DNA of 64,000 nt from Blastopirellula retiformator (GCF_007859755.1 NZ_SJPF01000007.1:21691-85690); one strand, 5' to 3'; shown: positions 17,742-27,074, counted from the first letter of the stretch. Numbers and translations are program-made. The notes: generated by a model from the sequence alone, not told the origin.

Positions 17742-20700
17742 TCACGCTACCTGGGCGTCGTCGTCATTATCGCGATCGCCGGCGTCTCGCTCGACGGCCG
17801 CCTGCGAGATCTCGCCATCGTCGCTGACGTCGTCGAACTGCACCGAGACGCGCTTCGAGACGCCTGACTCTTGCATCGTGACGCCATACAGCGTCGAGGC
17901 GGCCGCCATGGTCGCCTTGGAGTGCGTCACGATCACAAACCGGGTCCAATCGAGGAACCCTCTTAAGACGTCGACGAAGCGTCCGATGTTCGCTTCGTCG
18001 AGCGGGCCGTCCACTTCGTCCAAAATACAGAAAGGACTGGGACGGAACTGAAAAATCGCTAGCAGCAGCGTCACCGCCGTCAGCGCGCGCTCGCCGCCGC
18101 TCAACAGCGAAATGTGCAAGGTGTTTTTGCCCGGCGGAGTGGCGACGATGTCGACGCCGGCTTCGAGGACGTCGACTCCTTCTTCCAGGATGATGTCGGC
18201 CGATCCGCCACCGAAGACCTTGCGGAAGAGATGCCGGAAGTTCTCGCGAACCGTCACCAGCGTCTCTTCAAACAACCGCCGGCTGTCGGCGTTGATCTTC
18301 TGGATGATCTTTTCGAGCGCCTGCTTCGCTTCGGTTAAATCGGTCAACTGACCGGACAGATGGGCGTATCGCTGCTCTAGCTCGTCCAGTTCCTGCAGGG
18401 CGTCGACATTGACGGCGCCGATGTTGGTCACCTTGCGGCGGAGGTCGGCGATCTCTTCGTCGACCGCCTGACGGTCTTCGATCGGCTCGAGATCCTCCTT
18501 GTCGGCATGCTTGGCGATCTCGATGCCGTAGTCTTCCAGCAGGCGGGCCGCTAGCGTCCCCCGTTCGTGCCGCAGGTCGCCGCCAGCCAACTCCTTGCGA
18601 TGGACTTGCTCGGCGATCGCTTCCATCTCGCGCCGCATCTTTTGCGACTGCGCCTGGATCTCGGCCCGCTGCGTCTCGATCGCCCGGCGACGGACGCGGC
18701 CCGAGTGGACCTCGCGATAGCGTTGCTCGCGGACCAGGTAGAGATGGGCCAGCTCGCCGTTGGCCGACAAGATCTCCCGCTCCAGCGTCGCGTATTGCTG
18801 CTGCTCGGCGGTCAGACGGTCGCGATTTTCGGCGATCGCCTGCGATTTTTCGGTCAGGGCCTGCTCGGTCTGCTTCGCTTGCTGCTGCAGCGAGGTGACC
18901 TGTTGCTCGCTTTTGGCGAGTTCGATCTTCAGGCTGGTCGCTTGCTGCCCGACCTGGGCTCGCTCGCTCTCGAGCATCGCCGCTTTGGCGTGGTCGTCGT
19001 CGGCCGCACGCTCGAGATTGGCCGTTTCTTGCTGTTTTTCGGCCAGCGAGTTCCGCACCGACTGCAGGCGTGAGTCGCCATCCTCGATCTGTCGGCGGAT
19101 CGCTTCCTGCTCTTGGCCGCTCCGCTGTTGATCGCGGGCCAGGTGTTCTAGCTGCTGCTGCACCGCGGCCAGGCGAGCTTTGTGCTCGGACTGGGCCAGG
19201 GTCGCCTGGCGATGTCCGTCGATGGCGCTCCGCAGTTCGTCGTCCGCCTCGGCGATCTCGTGCTGTAGAGCGGTGATCTCGTCGCCGCCGGTTTTGATTT
19301 CGTCGTCCAGCTCGGCCAGTTGATCCCGCAGCGAGCGCAGTTCGCTCCGCCGCGAGATAATACCGGCCGCATTGGCCCGCGGGCCGACGTAGATTCGCCC
19401 GTCCGCTTCCAGCATTTCGCCCGTCTCAGCCACAAACCGACGCCGCGGGTATTGCCGCTGCAAGCGACGTGCAGCCGCCAGATCGGTCACAATCCAGGCA
19501 TCCCCCAGCAACTGACTGACCAGCGGGGCGAACTCTTCGGCCGTTTCGACAAACCGGTCGGCGCGCCCTTTGACGTCGCCATCTTCCGAGAGCGTCTGTT
19601 CGTCCTCTTCGGCAACCCGCGGCAAGCAGTTCTCAAGCTCGATCAGGCCAACCCGCCCCGGAAAGTGAACGCTACCATCCTGGATCGCATCGACCAGCCC
19701 GGCGTCGCGCAGCACCACATAATGGGCGGCGTCGCCAAGCGCGATTTCGATCAGCGTGGCGTTTTTGACGTCGACCTGAAAGACGTCGGCGACCAGGCCG
19801 GCGACCGAGCGGAAGTGGTATTCTTTTTCGTCGCGAGCGCGTGATAGCACCTCTTTGACGCCGGCGTTGAGCCCTTCGTACCGCTTCTCCAACTCGTCGA
19901 GCACCTTGGCTCGCTCGTGAATTGCAGCACGGCGGTGTGATAGCGTCGTCAGGGCGTCTTGCCGATCGCGGAGATCGTCGCGCTGGCGGGTCAGGCGATC
20001 TTGCGTCTGATCGAGCCGCTCTTGCTTCTTCTCCAGATCGATCGCAACCCGGGCGCCCTCCTCTTCAAAGGCTTCCGCCTCTTGCCGCTGCTCGGCGATC
20101 GCGGCGCAGATCTCGCTGTATTGTTCGCCGACTTCGCTCAACCGGCGGCCGGCGGCGGCGACTTCGGCCTCGATGGCGCCGATCGAGTTTTCCAGGCTCG
20201 ACGCTTCTTTCAGCAGTTCGACATGCCGCTGGCGCCGCTCTTCGCGATCTTTGCGCAGCTGTTCGACGCCTGCTTCCAGATCGACGGCGGTTTCTTCGAC
20301 GCTGTGCAGCTCTTCGACGACCGTTTCGTATTGCAATCGTGCGGCGTCAAGCAAGCCGCGGATCGACTGCACGTCGACAGAGAGCGACGCCTCGGCCGAC
20401 TTCAGCCGTGAGACCCGTTCGCGGCGGTTGGCGATATCGCCGGTCAGTTCGTGCAGTTGGCGATACTGCATCGTCGAGGCGGCCGACAGCGTGGCGACCC
20501 GCTGTTCGGCGCGAGAGAGATCTCCCTCGGCCTGGGCCATGCCGTCGGTTAGCGTGCGGGCTTCCGCTTCGAGGGCCGCGCTGCGTTCTTCGGACGCTTT
20601 CACCGCTTGCGCTAGCGAGGCGGCCTCTTCGCGAAACTGCGACAGCTCGACTTCGTACTCTTCGAGCCGGGCCGAGAGCGATCGCCAGTCGACCCAACCG

Positions 20701-21389
20701 ACGCTAACCCGCAAATCTTGCAGACGTTGACTATATTCACGATATCGTTGCGCTTTGCCGGCCTGGGCGCGAACGCTCTTCAAACGGCCGCCGACCTCAT
20801 CGACGATGTCGGCCAGGCGAAGCAGGTTTTGCTCAACGCGGTCGAGCCGCCGCTGCGTTTCCAGCTTTTTCGACTTAAAGCGACTGATGCCGGCCGCTTC
20901 TTCAAAGATCGCGCGGCGGTCTTTGGACGACGCCTGCAGCAGCGTGTCGACCTTGCCTTGCTCGATGATCGCGTAGGCGTCGGCGCCGACGCCGGTTCCA
21001 CTGCACAGATCCCGCACATCCCGTAACCGGCAAGGATGGCGGTTGATCAGGTACTCGGCCTCGCCGCTGCGATAAACCCGGCGCGAGACGTGAACTTCGG
21101 GCGAATCGATCGACAGTTGGCCGTCGCTATTGTCGAAAACGATCGTCGCTTCGGCCGAATTGGCCGCTTTTCGCGAGCCCGAGGCGGCGCCTTTGAAGAT
21201 GACGTCGGCCATCTCTTTGCCGCGGAGACTTTTGGCGCTTTGCTCGCCTAACGCCCATTTGATGGCGTCGACGATGTTCGACTTGCCCGAACCATTAGGC
21301 CCAACCACCACGGTAATGCCGGGGGGAAACTCGAATCGCGTTTTGTCGGCGAAGCTCTTGAAACCGACAAGTTCGAGCGCCTTCAGCAT
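17742..21389 (-). CDS. smc: Chromosome segregation protein SMC
   Basis: 1215 residues with the complete SMC layout: N-terminal ATPase half with Walker A GPNGSGKSN (30-38), a long coiled coil rich in Glu/Gln/Arg, a hinge around 510-680 (YHFRSVAGLVADVFQVDV and LLGDAWIVTDLAAARRL), a second coiled coil, and the C-terminal half with signature LLSGGERALTAVTLLLAI and Walker B FCILDEVDGPLDEANI. It acts as a dimer with ScpA/ScpB in DNA loop extrusion. An acidic tail (DDVSDDGEIS ... DRDNDDDAQVA) follows the ATPase and is longer than usual. No scpA/scpB gene is adjacent. Confidence 0.97.
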   Translation of the reverse strand: MLKALELVGFKSFADKTRFEFPPGITVVVGPNGSGKSNIVDAIKWALGEQSAKSLRGKEMADVIFKGAASGSRKAANSAEATIVFDNSDGQLSIDSPEVHVSRRVYRSGEAEYLINRHPCRLRDVRDLCSGTGVGADAYAIIEQGKVDTLLQASSKDRRAIFEEAAGISRFKSKKLETQRRLDRVEQNLLRLADIVDEVGGRLKSVRAQAGKAQRYREYSQRLQDLRVSVGWVDWRSLSARLEEYEVELSQFREEAASLAQAVKASEERSAALEAEARTLTDGMAQAEGDLSRAEQRVATLSAASTMQYRQLHELTGDIANRRERVSRLKSAEASLSVDVQSIRGLLDAARLQYETVVEELHSVEETAVDLEAGVEQLRKDREERRQRHVELLKEASSLENSIGAIEAEVAAAGRRLSEVGEQYSEICAAIAEQRQEAEAFEEEGARVAIDLEKKQERLDQTQDRLTRQRDDLRDRQDALTTLSHRRAAIHERAKVLDELEKRYEGLNAGVKEVLSRARDEKEYHFRSVAGLVADVFQVDVKNATLIEIALGDAAHYVVLRDAGLVDAIQDGSVHFPGRVGLIELENCLPRVAEEDEQTLSEDGDVKGRADRFVETAEEFAPLVSQLLGDAWIVTDLAAARRLQRQYPRRRFVAETGEMLEADGRIYVGPRANAAGIISRRSELRSLRDQLAELDDEIKTGGDEITALQHEIAEADDELRSAIDGHRQATLAQSEHKARLAAVQQQLEHLARDQQRSGQEQEAIRRQIEDGDSRLQSVRNSLAEKQQETANLERAADDDHAKAAMLESERAQVGQQATSLKIELAKSEQQVTSLQQQAKQTEQALTEKSQAIAENRDRLTAEQQQYATLEREILSANGELAHLYLVREQRYREVHSGRVRRRAIETQRAEIQAQSQKMRREMEAIAEQVHRKELAGGDLRHERGTLAARLLEDYGIEIAKHADKEDLEPIEDRQAVDEEIADLRRKVTNIGAVNVDALQELDELEQRYAHLSGQLTDLTEAKQALEKIIQKINADSRRLFEETLVTVRENFRHLFRKVFGGGSADIILEEGVDVLEAGVDIVATPPGKNTLHISLLSGGERALTAVTLLLAIFQFRPSPFCILDEVDGPLDEANIGRFVDVLRGFLDWTRFVIVTHSKATMAAASTLYGVTMQESGVSKRVSVQFDDVSDDGEISQAAVERDAGDRDNDDDAQVA

Positions 21390-21508
21390 AGAAACAGACG
21401 ATTGCGGGGGAGTTAAAGGTAAACCGGGAGCCCACCGCGCAGAGGGCGGCCAGCTTCAATAGTAGTCAAAGAATGTTCCCGTACTATACGCACAGGGAAG
21501 TTCTTAGT

Positions 21509-23296
21509 TTACCAAAACTGCCACCAACTTTTCTCGTCCGATTTCTCGCTGGAAGCAATTTCCTCGGGGTCGGCGTCCGCCATATCCTCTGCAACCGCTT
21601 CCTCTTCCGAGTCTCCCTCGCTCCAGAACTCGGAATCTTCGTCATCCTCGCGATCGAGATAATAGACCCGATCGTTACTAGCCATGGCGTCCGAGCGAAC
21701 CATCGCGTCGATCGCGCCTTGGCTCTTCAGATTGTAAATCGCCTTCATGACCTCCGGATAATCGCTGTCGGCGTCGACAAGTCCCTTGATCACCTCACCG
21801 ACGGTCGGTTCGCACATAAAGGTGCGGTTCTCGCGACCGGCGACCACGCGGGTCACCTTGATCTTGCCGTCCGGCGTCCCAGCGATGGTCAGCCCCTTCG
21901 GCATCAGCACGACGGCGTCGCTCTTCACCGGAATCGCATCGCCAAAGACGACGACCTCGGCCCGCTCCGTCAAGCGGAAGTGAAGCAGCGGCGGCGAGTT
22001 GGTCCGAATCGAATGGAAGACGAACTTCCCCTTCATGTCGACGCCCCGAATCACCGGCGCCTTGCCGGTCTTCTTCAGCAGCGTCTCAAACGCGCCATAG
22101 CGGGCTTCGACGCTTTCGCAGTGAAGCAAGCCTTCCAACTCGTCGATCACCGTCAGTTCGTCCAGCGTCCCCATCGCGAGAAACGCGCGGTGGCGGAATT
22201 CGCTTTGGCTGCGAGCCGCTTCGGTCAACGTCGGAATCGCTTCCGCATCGTCCAGGTAAGCGAGCGCTTCGGCCGCACAGAAGCGGACCAGCGGGCTCTT
22301 CGAGACCAGGCCCGTCTTCAGCGACTCGAGCGAGTCCTTGCCAAGGGCTTCCAGTTTCATGGCGCCCGCTTCGGCCGACTCCGGAATCAAGAGTTCCGCC
22401 TCGGCGTTGGCGATCCGTTGCAGGCGTTCTTCGGTCGTGTCGCCAATCGGAATGTAGCGGACCACGCGGACAAAGCGCGGGACGTTCTCGTAATACTTCG
22501 GATGGACGCGCAGTTCGATTTTCTTGTCGTCGACCGGATTGGCGACGCCCGTCTTGCCGCCCCCATTTTGATAGCTGAAAAAACGGCCGTTAATCGCCTG
22601 GCCGACGCGAGCGCTGGCCTGGATCGAAACGTCGTTGGCGCCCATCGCCAGTCCAAGCGGGCGGTCTTTTTTCAGTACGCCGCCGCCAAGGATGACGCCT
22701 CGCTTGGGCAACAATTCTGAATCGTCGCGACCTTCGCGAATGTCGTCCGTCAGGATGGCGCCATGGCCGCGGACGAAGGTTTCCCCCTTCCGCAATCGGC
22801 CTTCGAGCACCGCCGATTCCGACAGGGCGACTTCCAGCATCCAGCCGCCAGCCAAGCTGGTCGTTTCCGAGTCGCGCGGCGTCAGCACGCGAATGTCGAC
22901 TCGATCGCCGGCGCGGGCGCCAGCCGGAATCAACGCTTCGGCGATCGCCAGCGAGGTCCGCGGCGAGGCAAGCTCGGTATTGGGATTGGCGATCTTTCGA
23001 ATCCGCATCTCGTTGATCAGCGCTTCTTGCAGCGGCGACGGAGGAGGATCGCTGCCGGTGTTGTCGAGCCCGACCACCATCGAAATCCCTTGGATTTTCG
23101 CTGGGCCAATGCCGACCGGCACGGTCAAATCGCCGACCACCCGCGACAATTCCCAGTCGGCCGGCGAGGTGTCGATCATCGCCGTCGGCTCTTCCTCATG
23201 GAACCATGAGACGCACCCGGGCGAGAACAGCAAACCACCGGCGATCAGCCCAATGGCGGCGTAACGTGAACGAGATGAAAGGGCCCGAGTAGTCAT
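21509..23296 (-). CDS. Lipoprotein with FlgI (flagellar P-ring)-like domain and HEAT-like repeats
   Basis: 595 residues. A signal peptide ends in a lipobox-like LLFSPGC (Cys28). Residues 55-270 follow the flagellar P-ring pattern: ISMVVGLDNTGSDPPPSPLQ, then RTSLAIAEALIPAGARAGDR and LAGGWMLEVALSE. Residues about 320-420 are short helical repeats of HEAT type (VSKSPLVRFCAAEALAYLDD). The end is highly acidic (SEGDSEEEAVAEDMADADPE) and finishes WWQFW. FlgI forms the P ring, but the fusion with HEAT repeats and the absence of any flagellar gene nearby argue for a different envelope ring or scaffold. Start at 23296 gives a complete signal peptide. Confidence 0.75.
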   Translation of the reverse strand: MTTRALSSRSRYAAIGLIAGGLLFSPGCVSWFHEEEPTAMIDTSPADWELSRVVGDLTVPVGIGPAKIQGISMVVGLDNTGSDPPPSPLQEALINEMRIRKIANPNTELASPRTSLAIAEALIPAGARAGDRVDIRVLTPRDSETTSLAGGWMLEVALSESAVLEGRLRKGETFVRGHGAILTDDIREGRDDSELLPKRGVILGGGVLKKDRPLGLAMGANDVSIQASARVGQAINGRFFSYQNGGGKTGVANPVDDKKIELRVHPKYYENVPRFVRVVRYIPIGDTTEERLQRIANAEAELLIPESAEAGAMKLEALGKDSLESLKTGLVSKSPLVRFCAAEALAYLDDAEAIPTLTEAARSQSEFRHRAFLAMGTLDELTVIDELEGLLHCESVEARYGAFETLLKKTGKAPVIRGVDMKGKFVFHSIRTNSPPLLHFRLTERAEVVVFGDAIPVKSDAVVLMPKGLTIAGTPDGKIKVTRVVAGRENRTFMCEPTVGEVIKGLVDADSDYPEVMKAIYNLKSQGAIDAMVRSDAMASNDRVYYLDREDDEDSEFWSEGDSEEEAVAEDMADADPEEIASSEKSDEKSWWQFW

Positions 23297-23434
23297 AGCG
23301 TGCGACGCTCCGTGTCGGCGTGGCTATCGCGCCGCGAATCCTTGCGGCACGTAGGGATCAAATGTTTGCGGGCGAAGGCTATTGCAATCTGATAGCACGG
23401 TCAAGGTCGATTTAGCAGACAGTCGAACCTTTTG

Positions 23435-23587
23435 GCTGCCTGTTGGAAAATGCCCTCGTGGCATTTTCCAACCTCGCCAGGCTCAGAGCATCGCTCTTCG
23501 CGGCTCGCAAAATAACGACTTGCGTCGCTATTTTGGGATCGCATCCCTGCGCTCACGCAGTCCGTCGAGAAAATCAACGGACTGTCA
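23435..23587 (+). repeat. Multi-hairpin dispersed repeat, copy 2
   Basis: Nearly full-length member of the five-copy family, from GCTGCCTGTTGGAAAATGCC to AACGGACTGTCA. Its last three bases are the stop codon of yidD on the opposite strand. The central segment reads GCTCAGAGCATCGCTCTTCG, with the same hairpin positions as the other copies. Confidence 0.88.
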
Positions 23588-23833
23588 GGGAGGATCCCAG
23601 CCCCCGGTGCAAAACGGATTGCACCGCACGATCCGCCACGCGCCCCGCAGCAGTCCGCTAATCGGCCCGTACTTGTTCACCGCGCCGATAAAGTAGTGAC
23701 TGCAGGTAGGCTGGTAAATGCACTGCCGCCCAAAGATCGGGCTCAAAAAGAACTGGTAGAGCCGCACCAGAAAGATCATCGTCTCGGCTAGCAGCCCTTC
23801 GGCGGCCTGTGCCAGGATCGCCAGCAGGTTCAT
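23585..23833 (-). CDS. yidD: Membrane protein insertion efficiency factor YidD
   Basis: 82 residues of the YidD (UPF0161) family: VRLYQFFLSPIFGRQCIYQP, then TCSHYFIGAVNKYGPISGLL, and the Cys motif NPFCTGGWDPP near the end. It is a small inner-membrane-associated protein that helps YidC-dependent insertion. The start is 3 bp after rnpA, as in the usual rnpA-yidD order. The stop codon lies in the tip of a dispersed repeat, so the normal C-terminus may have been trimmed by a few residues. Confidence 0.95.
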   Translation of the reverse strand: MNLLAILAQAAEGLLAETMIFLVRLYQFFLSPIFGRQCIYQPTCSHYFIGAVNKYGPISGLLRGAWRIVRCNPFCTGGWDPP

Positions 23834-23836
23834 TTC

Positions 23837-24208
23837 TTACGCCCCTCGCTGGCCAAGTTTTTTGCGAGCCCGCTTGGCCGTGCCGACCAGACTGCGGCAA
23901 AGTCGCTCAAACGGCGGCTCGACGGCGGCCCTCGGAATAACGATCAGGTCGCAGTTGTGAGGCAGACGTCCTTGCTGCACGCGAAACGCTTCGCGCAGTC
24001 GGCGTTTCCAACGATTGCGGCGGACCGCATTGCCCACTTTCTTTGAGACGACCAGGCCGATGCGCGAACCGAGCCCGTCATTGGCGGCAATGTAGACGAC
24101 CAGAATGCCATCGGCGGCCGAGCACTTGCCGGCGAAGACGCGATCAAACTGCGCGCTTTGCAGCAGCCGTTTTTCTTTGCCGAAGCGGCGATCGTCCTGC
24201 TGATTCAT
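23837..24208 (-). CDS. rnpA: Ribonuclease P protein component
   Basis: 123 residues with the RNase P protein signature RRNRWKRRLREAFR preceded by VSKKVGNAV. The protein binds the RNase P RNA and helps it trim tRNA 5' ends. It sits between dnaJ-like and yidD with gaps of 4 and 3 bp. The usual upstream partner rpmH is not present here. Confidence 0.96.
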   Translation of the reverse strand: MNQQDDRRFGKEKRLLQSAQFDRVFAGKCSAADGILVVYIAANDGLGSRIGLVVSKKVGNAVRRNRWKRRLREAFRVQQGRLPHNCDLIVIPRAAVEPPFERLCRSLVGTAKRARKKLGQRGA

Positions 24209-24212
24209 CCGC

Positions 24213-25172
24213 TTACCAGGCGAGATCTTTGCGGGGGCTCTCGGTGTAGAGTTCCCCCAGTTGTCGCACCAGCTCCTGCGCTTTCTCGTCCAATTCGGCC
24301 GGCATTTTGATCTGCAGTTCGGCGTACAGGTCGCCTGGGTCGCCGGTCTTCGGCTTGACTCCCTGCCCTCGTATCCGCAGACGTTTGCCGCTCGACGAGT
24401 TCGGCGGAATGGTCAGCGTGATCGTGCCATGCGGGGTCGGCACATCGATTTTGCCCCCCAGCGCCGCTTCTTCGAGCGTGATCGGCACTTTGACTTCCAG
24501 GTTCTTGCCGTTGCGGATGAAGCAGCGGTGCCCGTCGACATGGACGGTGATCAAGATATCGCCGGCCGGTCCGCCGCCAGGGCCGGGTTCTCCCTGCCCG
24601 CGCAGACGCACTTTTTTGCCATCTTCGATGCCGGCCGGAATTTGGGCCGAGATCGTTTCGACGCTGTTGCCACGGCGGACGCTCAGCATCACCTCGCCCC
24701 CTTCGACCGCGGTCTTGAAGGGAACGGTCACCTCATGGTGCAGGTCGGCGCCGCGAATGGGGGCCGATCGACGGCGACCACCGCCGCCGGTGAATTGGCG
24801 GAAAATATCGGAGAAACCGCCGCCATCCCCTGCTCCGCCGCCGCCAAAACCTCCACCGCCACCTCCAAAGATGTCGCTGAAGTCGAACTCTTGACCTCCA
24901 CCGGGGCCGCCGCCAGCATGGCGCCATCCGCCTTGCGGGCCGCCCCCCATCTGTTCGTAGCCGTGGCCGAACTGATCGTACTTGGTGCGTTTTTCCGAAT
25001 CCCCCAAGACGTCGTAGGCGTTTTGGATCTCCTTGAAGCGCTCTTGCGCTTTTTTGTCGTCCGGATTGACGTCGGGATGGTATTTCTTGGCGAGCTTGCG
25101 GTAGGCCTTCTGAATTTCTTCAGCAGACGCTCCCCGCGAAACGTCTAGTGTCTTGTAGAAGTCTTCGGGCAT
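24213..25172 (-). CDS. DnaJ/CbpA-type co-chaperone without zinc finger
   Basis: 319 residues. The J domain (1-70) has the HPD motif in KKYHPDVNP. A Gly/Phe-rich linker (about 75-130) with long Gly runs follows, then the two C-terminal substrate-binding beta domains (VRLRGQGEPGPGGGPAGDIL; LRIRGQG). The four CxxCxGxG zinc repeats of classical DnaJ are missing, placing it in the CbpA-like group. It stimulates DnaK ATPase. It heads the dnaJ-rnpA-yidD transcript, an unusual grouping. Confidence 0.93.
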   Translation of the reverse strand: MPEDFYKTLDVSRGASAEEIQKAYRKLAKKYHPDVNPDDKKAQERFKEIQNAYDVLGDSEKRTKYDQFGHGYEQMGGGPQGGWRHAGGGPGGGQEFDFSDIFGGGGGGFGGGGAGDGGGFSDIFRQFTGGGGRRRSAPIRGADLHHEVTVPFKTAVEGGEVMLSVRRGNSVETISAQIPAGIEDGKKVRLRGQGEPGPGGGPAGDILITVHVDGHRCFIRNGKNLEVKVPITLEEAALGGKIDVPTPHGTITLTIPPNSSSGKRLRIRGQGVKPKTGDPGDLYAELQIKMPAELDEKAQELVRQLGELYTESPRKDLAW

Positions 25173-25246
25173 GGAGGTCAGACGGTCGAAAGAACCTAAA
25201 CCGTTGCGGTAAAATCTGTTACGAGATGCAAAAAACGGCAGTGCGT

Positions 25247-25276
25247 ATTGTAGGCCTTGGGCGATCGATCAATCAA
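25247..25276 (-). promoter_or_regulatory. Candidate sigma70-type promoter for dnaJ-rnpA-yidD
   Basis: On the minus strand TTGATT (25276-25271) and TACAAT (25252-25247) are 18 bp apart, giving a transcription start about 70 bp before the dnaJ-like start codon. No CIRCE element was seen near it. Confidence 0.45.
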
Positions 25277-25361
25277 GGCGCTTGTCCCTTGGGGGAGGCG
25301 ATCCCTAGAATTTCGTTCATCCGAAATCGAACGTTCTGTGGCGGTAGCCCCTTTTGGCGAA

Positions 25362-25517
25362 ATGCCGCAGCGAGGTTTGGTTTTTGACCGCCGTGGTCAA
25401 CGCGTGCCTTTCGACGTTTTGCGGCATCGGACAGAACAGATTGATTCTCCGGCGCTTGCCGCCGCACCTGCAGACAAGCTGGTCGCCAATTTGCGGCCCC
25501 CCAGGAAGAGCGAATGA
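25362..25517 (+). CDS. Possible small protein coupled to the DinB-like gene
   Basis: 51 residues from ATG 25362 (MPQRGLVFDRRGQRVPFDVL). Its stop overlaps the next start by 4 bases (ATGA), which hints at translational coupling. No family is recognised, and the length makes chance possible. Confidence 0.3.
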   Translation: MPQRGLVFDRRGQRVPFDVLRHRTEQIDSPALAAAPADKLVANLRPPRKSE

Positions 25518-26011
25518 CTCCCAAAGAGCGTCTCCGCAAACGATTGATCGCCGCCCGCGAGTTTACTGAACGATTGCTGCAAGATTTCCATACGCCGCAG
25601 GAGTGGACGCAGCAGGTTTGCACGCAGACCAATCACGCCCTCTGGATCGCCGGGCACTTGGCGCTGATAGACAACTTCTTCCTCAGCCAGATCGCTCCCG
25701 AACAAGCCGAACCCCGCGACGAGTATCAATCGCTGTTCGGCGTCGGCTCGCAACCAGTTTCCGATCCAGACCAATACCCAGCCGCGGAAGAGGTGCTCAC
25801 TTACCTGCGTGATCGCCGATCGGCGCTGCTCGCGGCGTTTGACGCCATCGACGAGGAAGGAATGTCGGCCGCCGCGCCAGCCGGTTCGCCCGACTTCTTA
25901 AACGACGTCGGCGCCGTCTTCGAAACAGCAGTCTGGCACGAAGGCATGCACACCGGCCAACTCTCGGTCGTGCGACGGTCGCTGGGTCACGAACCGATCA
26001 ACGCCCCATAG
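25514..26011 (+). CDS. DinB-like four-helix protein
   Basis: 165 residues, all helical, with the DinB_2 pattern: a His in the second helix (NHALWIAGHLALIDN) and a C-terminal WHEGMHTGQ motif whose His residues would complete a metal site with the first. Family members include thiol-dependent enzymes and proteins of unknown role induced by damage. It is probably cytoplasmic. The substrate cannot be inferred. Confidence 0.8.
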   Translation: MTPKERLRKRLIAAREFTERLLQDFHTPQEWTQQVCTQTNHALWIAGHLALIDNFFLSQIAPEQAEPRDEYQSLFGVGSQPVSDPDQYPAAEEVLTYLRDRRSALLAAFDAIDEEGMSAAAPAGSPDFLNDVGAVFETAVWHEGMHTGQLSVVRRSLGHEPINAP

Positions 26012-26117
26012 CTGCAGCGGTAAAGACCCGCTGCCGTCATGTTCTTACGGCGTCTTCTCGCAGTTCTCATTGCTGGACAAGCCAGCAGTACCACCCGCCG
26101 CCAAGCTATCGTGACTC

Positions 26118-26780
26118 CTACGACAACGCTGACACCAACAGCTTCTCGGCGGCGTCCAAGCCGAGCGTGGTCCTTCGTCCGGCGACTTCGATCGTGATCA
26201 CTCCGGCTTCGGCGCGGTAGGCGACGATCTTACCTTCGCACCCGGGCGCGAGCGACTCTTCGGTCAGGTAACGCAGGAAGTCAGGCGACTGATCCATCAC
26301 CCGGTTTAAGCGAAACGGTTCTGCCGGATCCCATTTGGTCAGCTTCTTGGTATCGATGCTGACCATGCTGCCGTCAGCCCGCGGAATTGGATCGCCGTGC
26401 GGATCGGTCGCCGGATGGCCAAGATACTCGTCGATGCGATCGATCAGCAAGTCGCTGACGGCGTGCTCCATGTGCTCCGCCTCTTCGTGCACTTCGTCCC
26501 AGGTTAGATCGAGCGTGTGGACCAGAAAGACCTCGATCAAGCGATGGCGGCGCAAGACCCGCAGCGCAAGCGTCCGCCCCGACGGCGTCAGACTGACCCC
26601 TTCGTACTTCATGTACTCGGCCAGTCCCGCCTCGCTGAGCGTCTTCAGCATGCTGGTCACCGTGCCAGGCGAAACGGAGAGCGCCGTCGCCAATTCGCCG
26701 GTCGACGCCGCATCTTTATCGTCCCGGGCACAGACCTGGTAAATCGCTTTTACGTAATTTTCTATCGTCAGATTCTGCAC
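26118..26780 (-). CDS. DtxR/MntR-type metal-dependent transcriptional regulator
   Basis: 220 residues from the GTG at 26780 (VQNLTIENYVKAIYQV, the usual family opening); a longer frame upstream is unconserved. Winged HTH (TGELATALSVSPGTVTSML) is followed by the dimerisation region with metal ligands (EHMEHAVSDLLIDRID; HPATDPHGDPIP) and a FeoA/SH3-like C-terminal domain. Such proteins repress manganese or iron uptake genes when loaded with metal. Target genes are not evident next to it, although an iron-related cluster lies at 47-60 kb. Confidence 0.9.
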   Translation of the reverse strand: MQNLTIENYVKAIYQVCARDDKDAASTGELATALSVSPGTVTSMLKTLSEAGLAEYMKYEGVSLTPSGRTLALRVLRRHRLIEVFLVHTLDLTWDEVHEEAEHMEHAVSDLLIDRIDEYLGHPATDPHGDPIPRADGSMVSIDTKKLTKWDPAEPFRLNRVMDQSPDFLRYLTEESLAPGCEGKIVAYRAEAGVITIEVAGRRTTLGLDAAEKLLVSALS

Positions 26781-26892
26781 GCGGGTCTCCTGCGGATGGG
26801 GACCGCCAATTCTACGACTGAAAGGCCGCGGGAACAATCGACCTTTGGCGCGGTAGACTTGCAACTAACCCGTCTTGCTGAAACAACATGGG

Positions 26893-27050
26893 TTAGCAGT
26901 CCGTTGATTTTCTCGACGGACTGCGAGATCGCAGGAATGCGATCCCAAAATAGCGACGCAAGTCGTTATTTTGCGAGCCGCGAAGAGCTACGCTCTGAGC
27001 CTGGCGAGGTTGAAAAATGCCACGATGGCATTTTTCAACAGGCTGTTAGC
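26893..27050 (-). repeat. Multi-hairpin dispersed repeat, copy 3
   Basis: Full-length copy in the reverse orientation, between the divergent DtxR-type regulator and mch. It begins TTAGCAGTCCGTTGATTTTC and ends CAACAGGCTGTTAGC. It ends only 13 bp before the Shine-Dalgarno-like GGAG of mch, so it forms part of the mch leader. Confidence 0.9.
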
Positions 27051-27074
27051 AACTTTTCATTCGGAGCCCCTCTT

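Noticed and set aside
26517-27074. N-terminal extension of the mch frame
   Set aside because: It reads through the multi-hairpin repeat and antisense of the regulator gene; mch homology begins only at the TTG.
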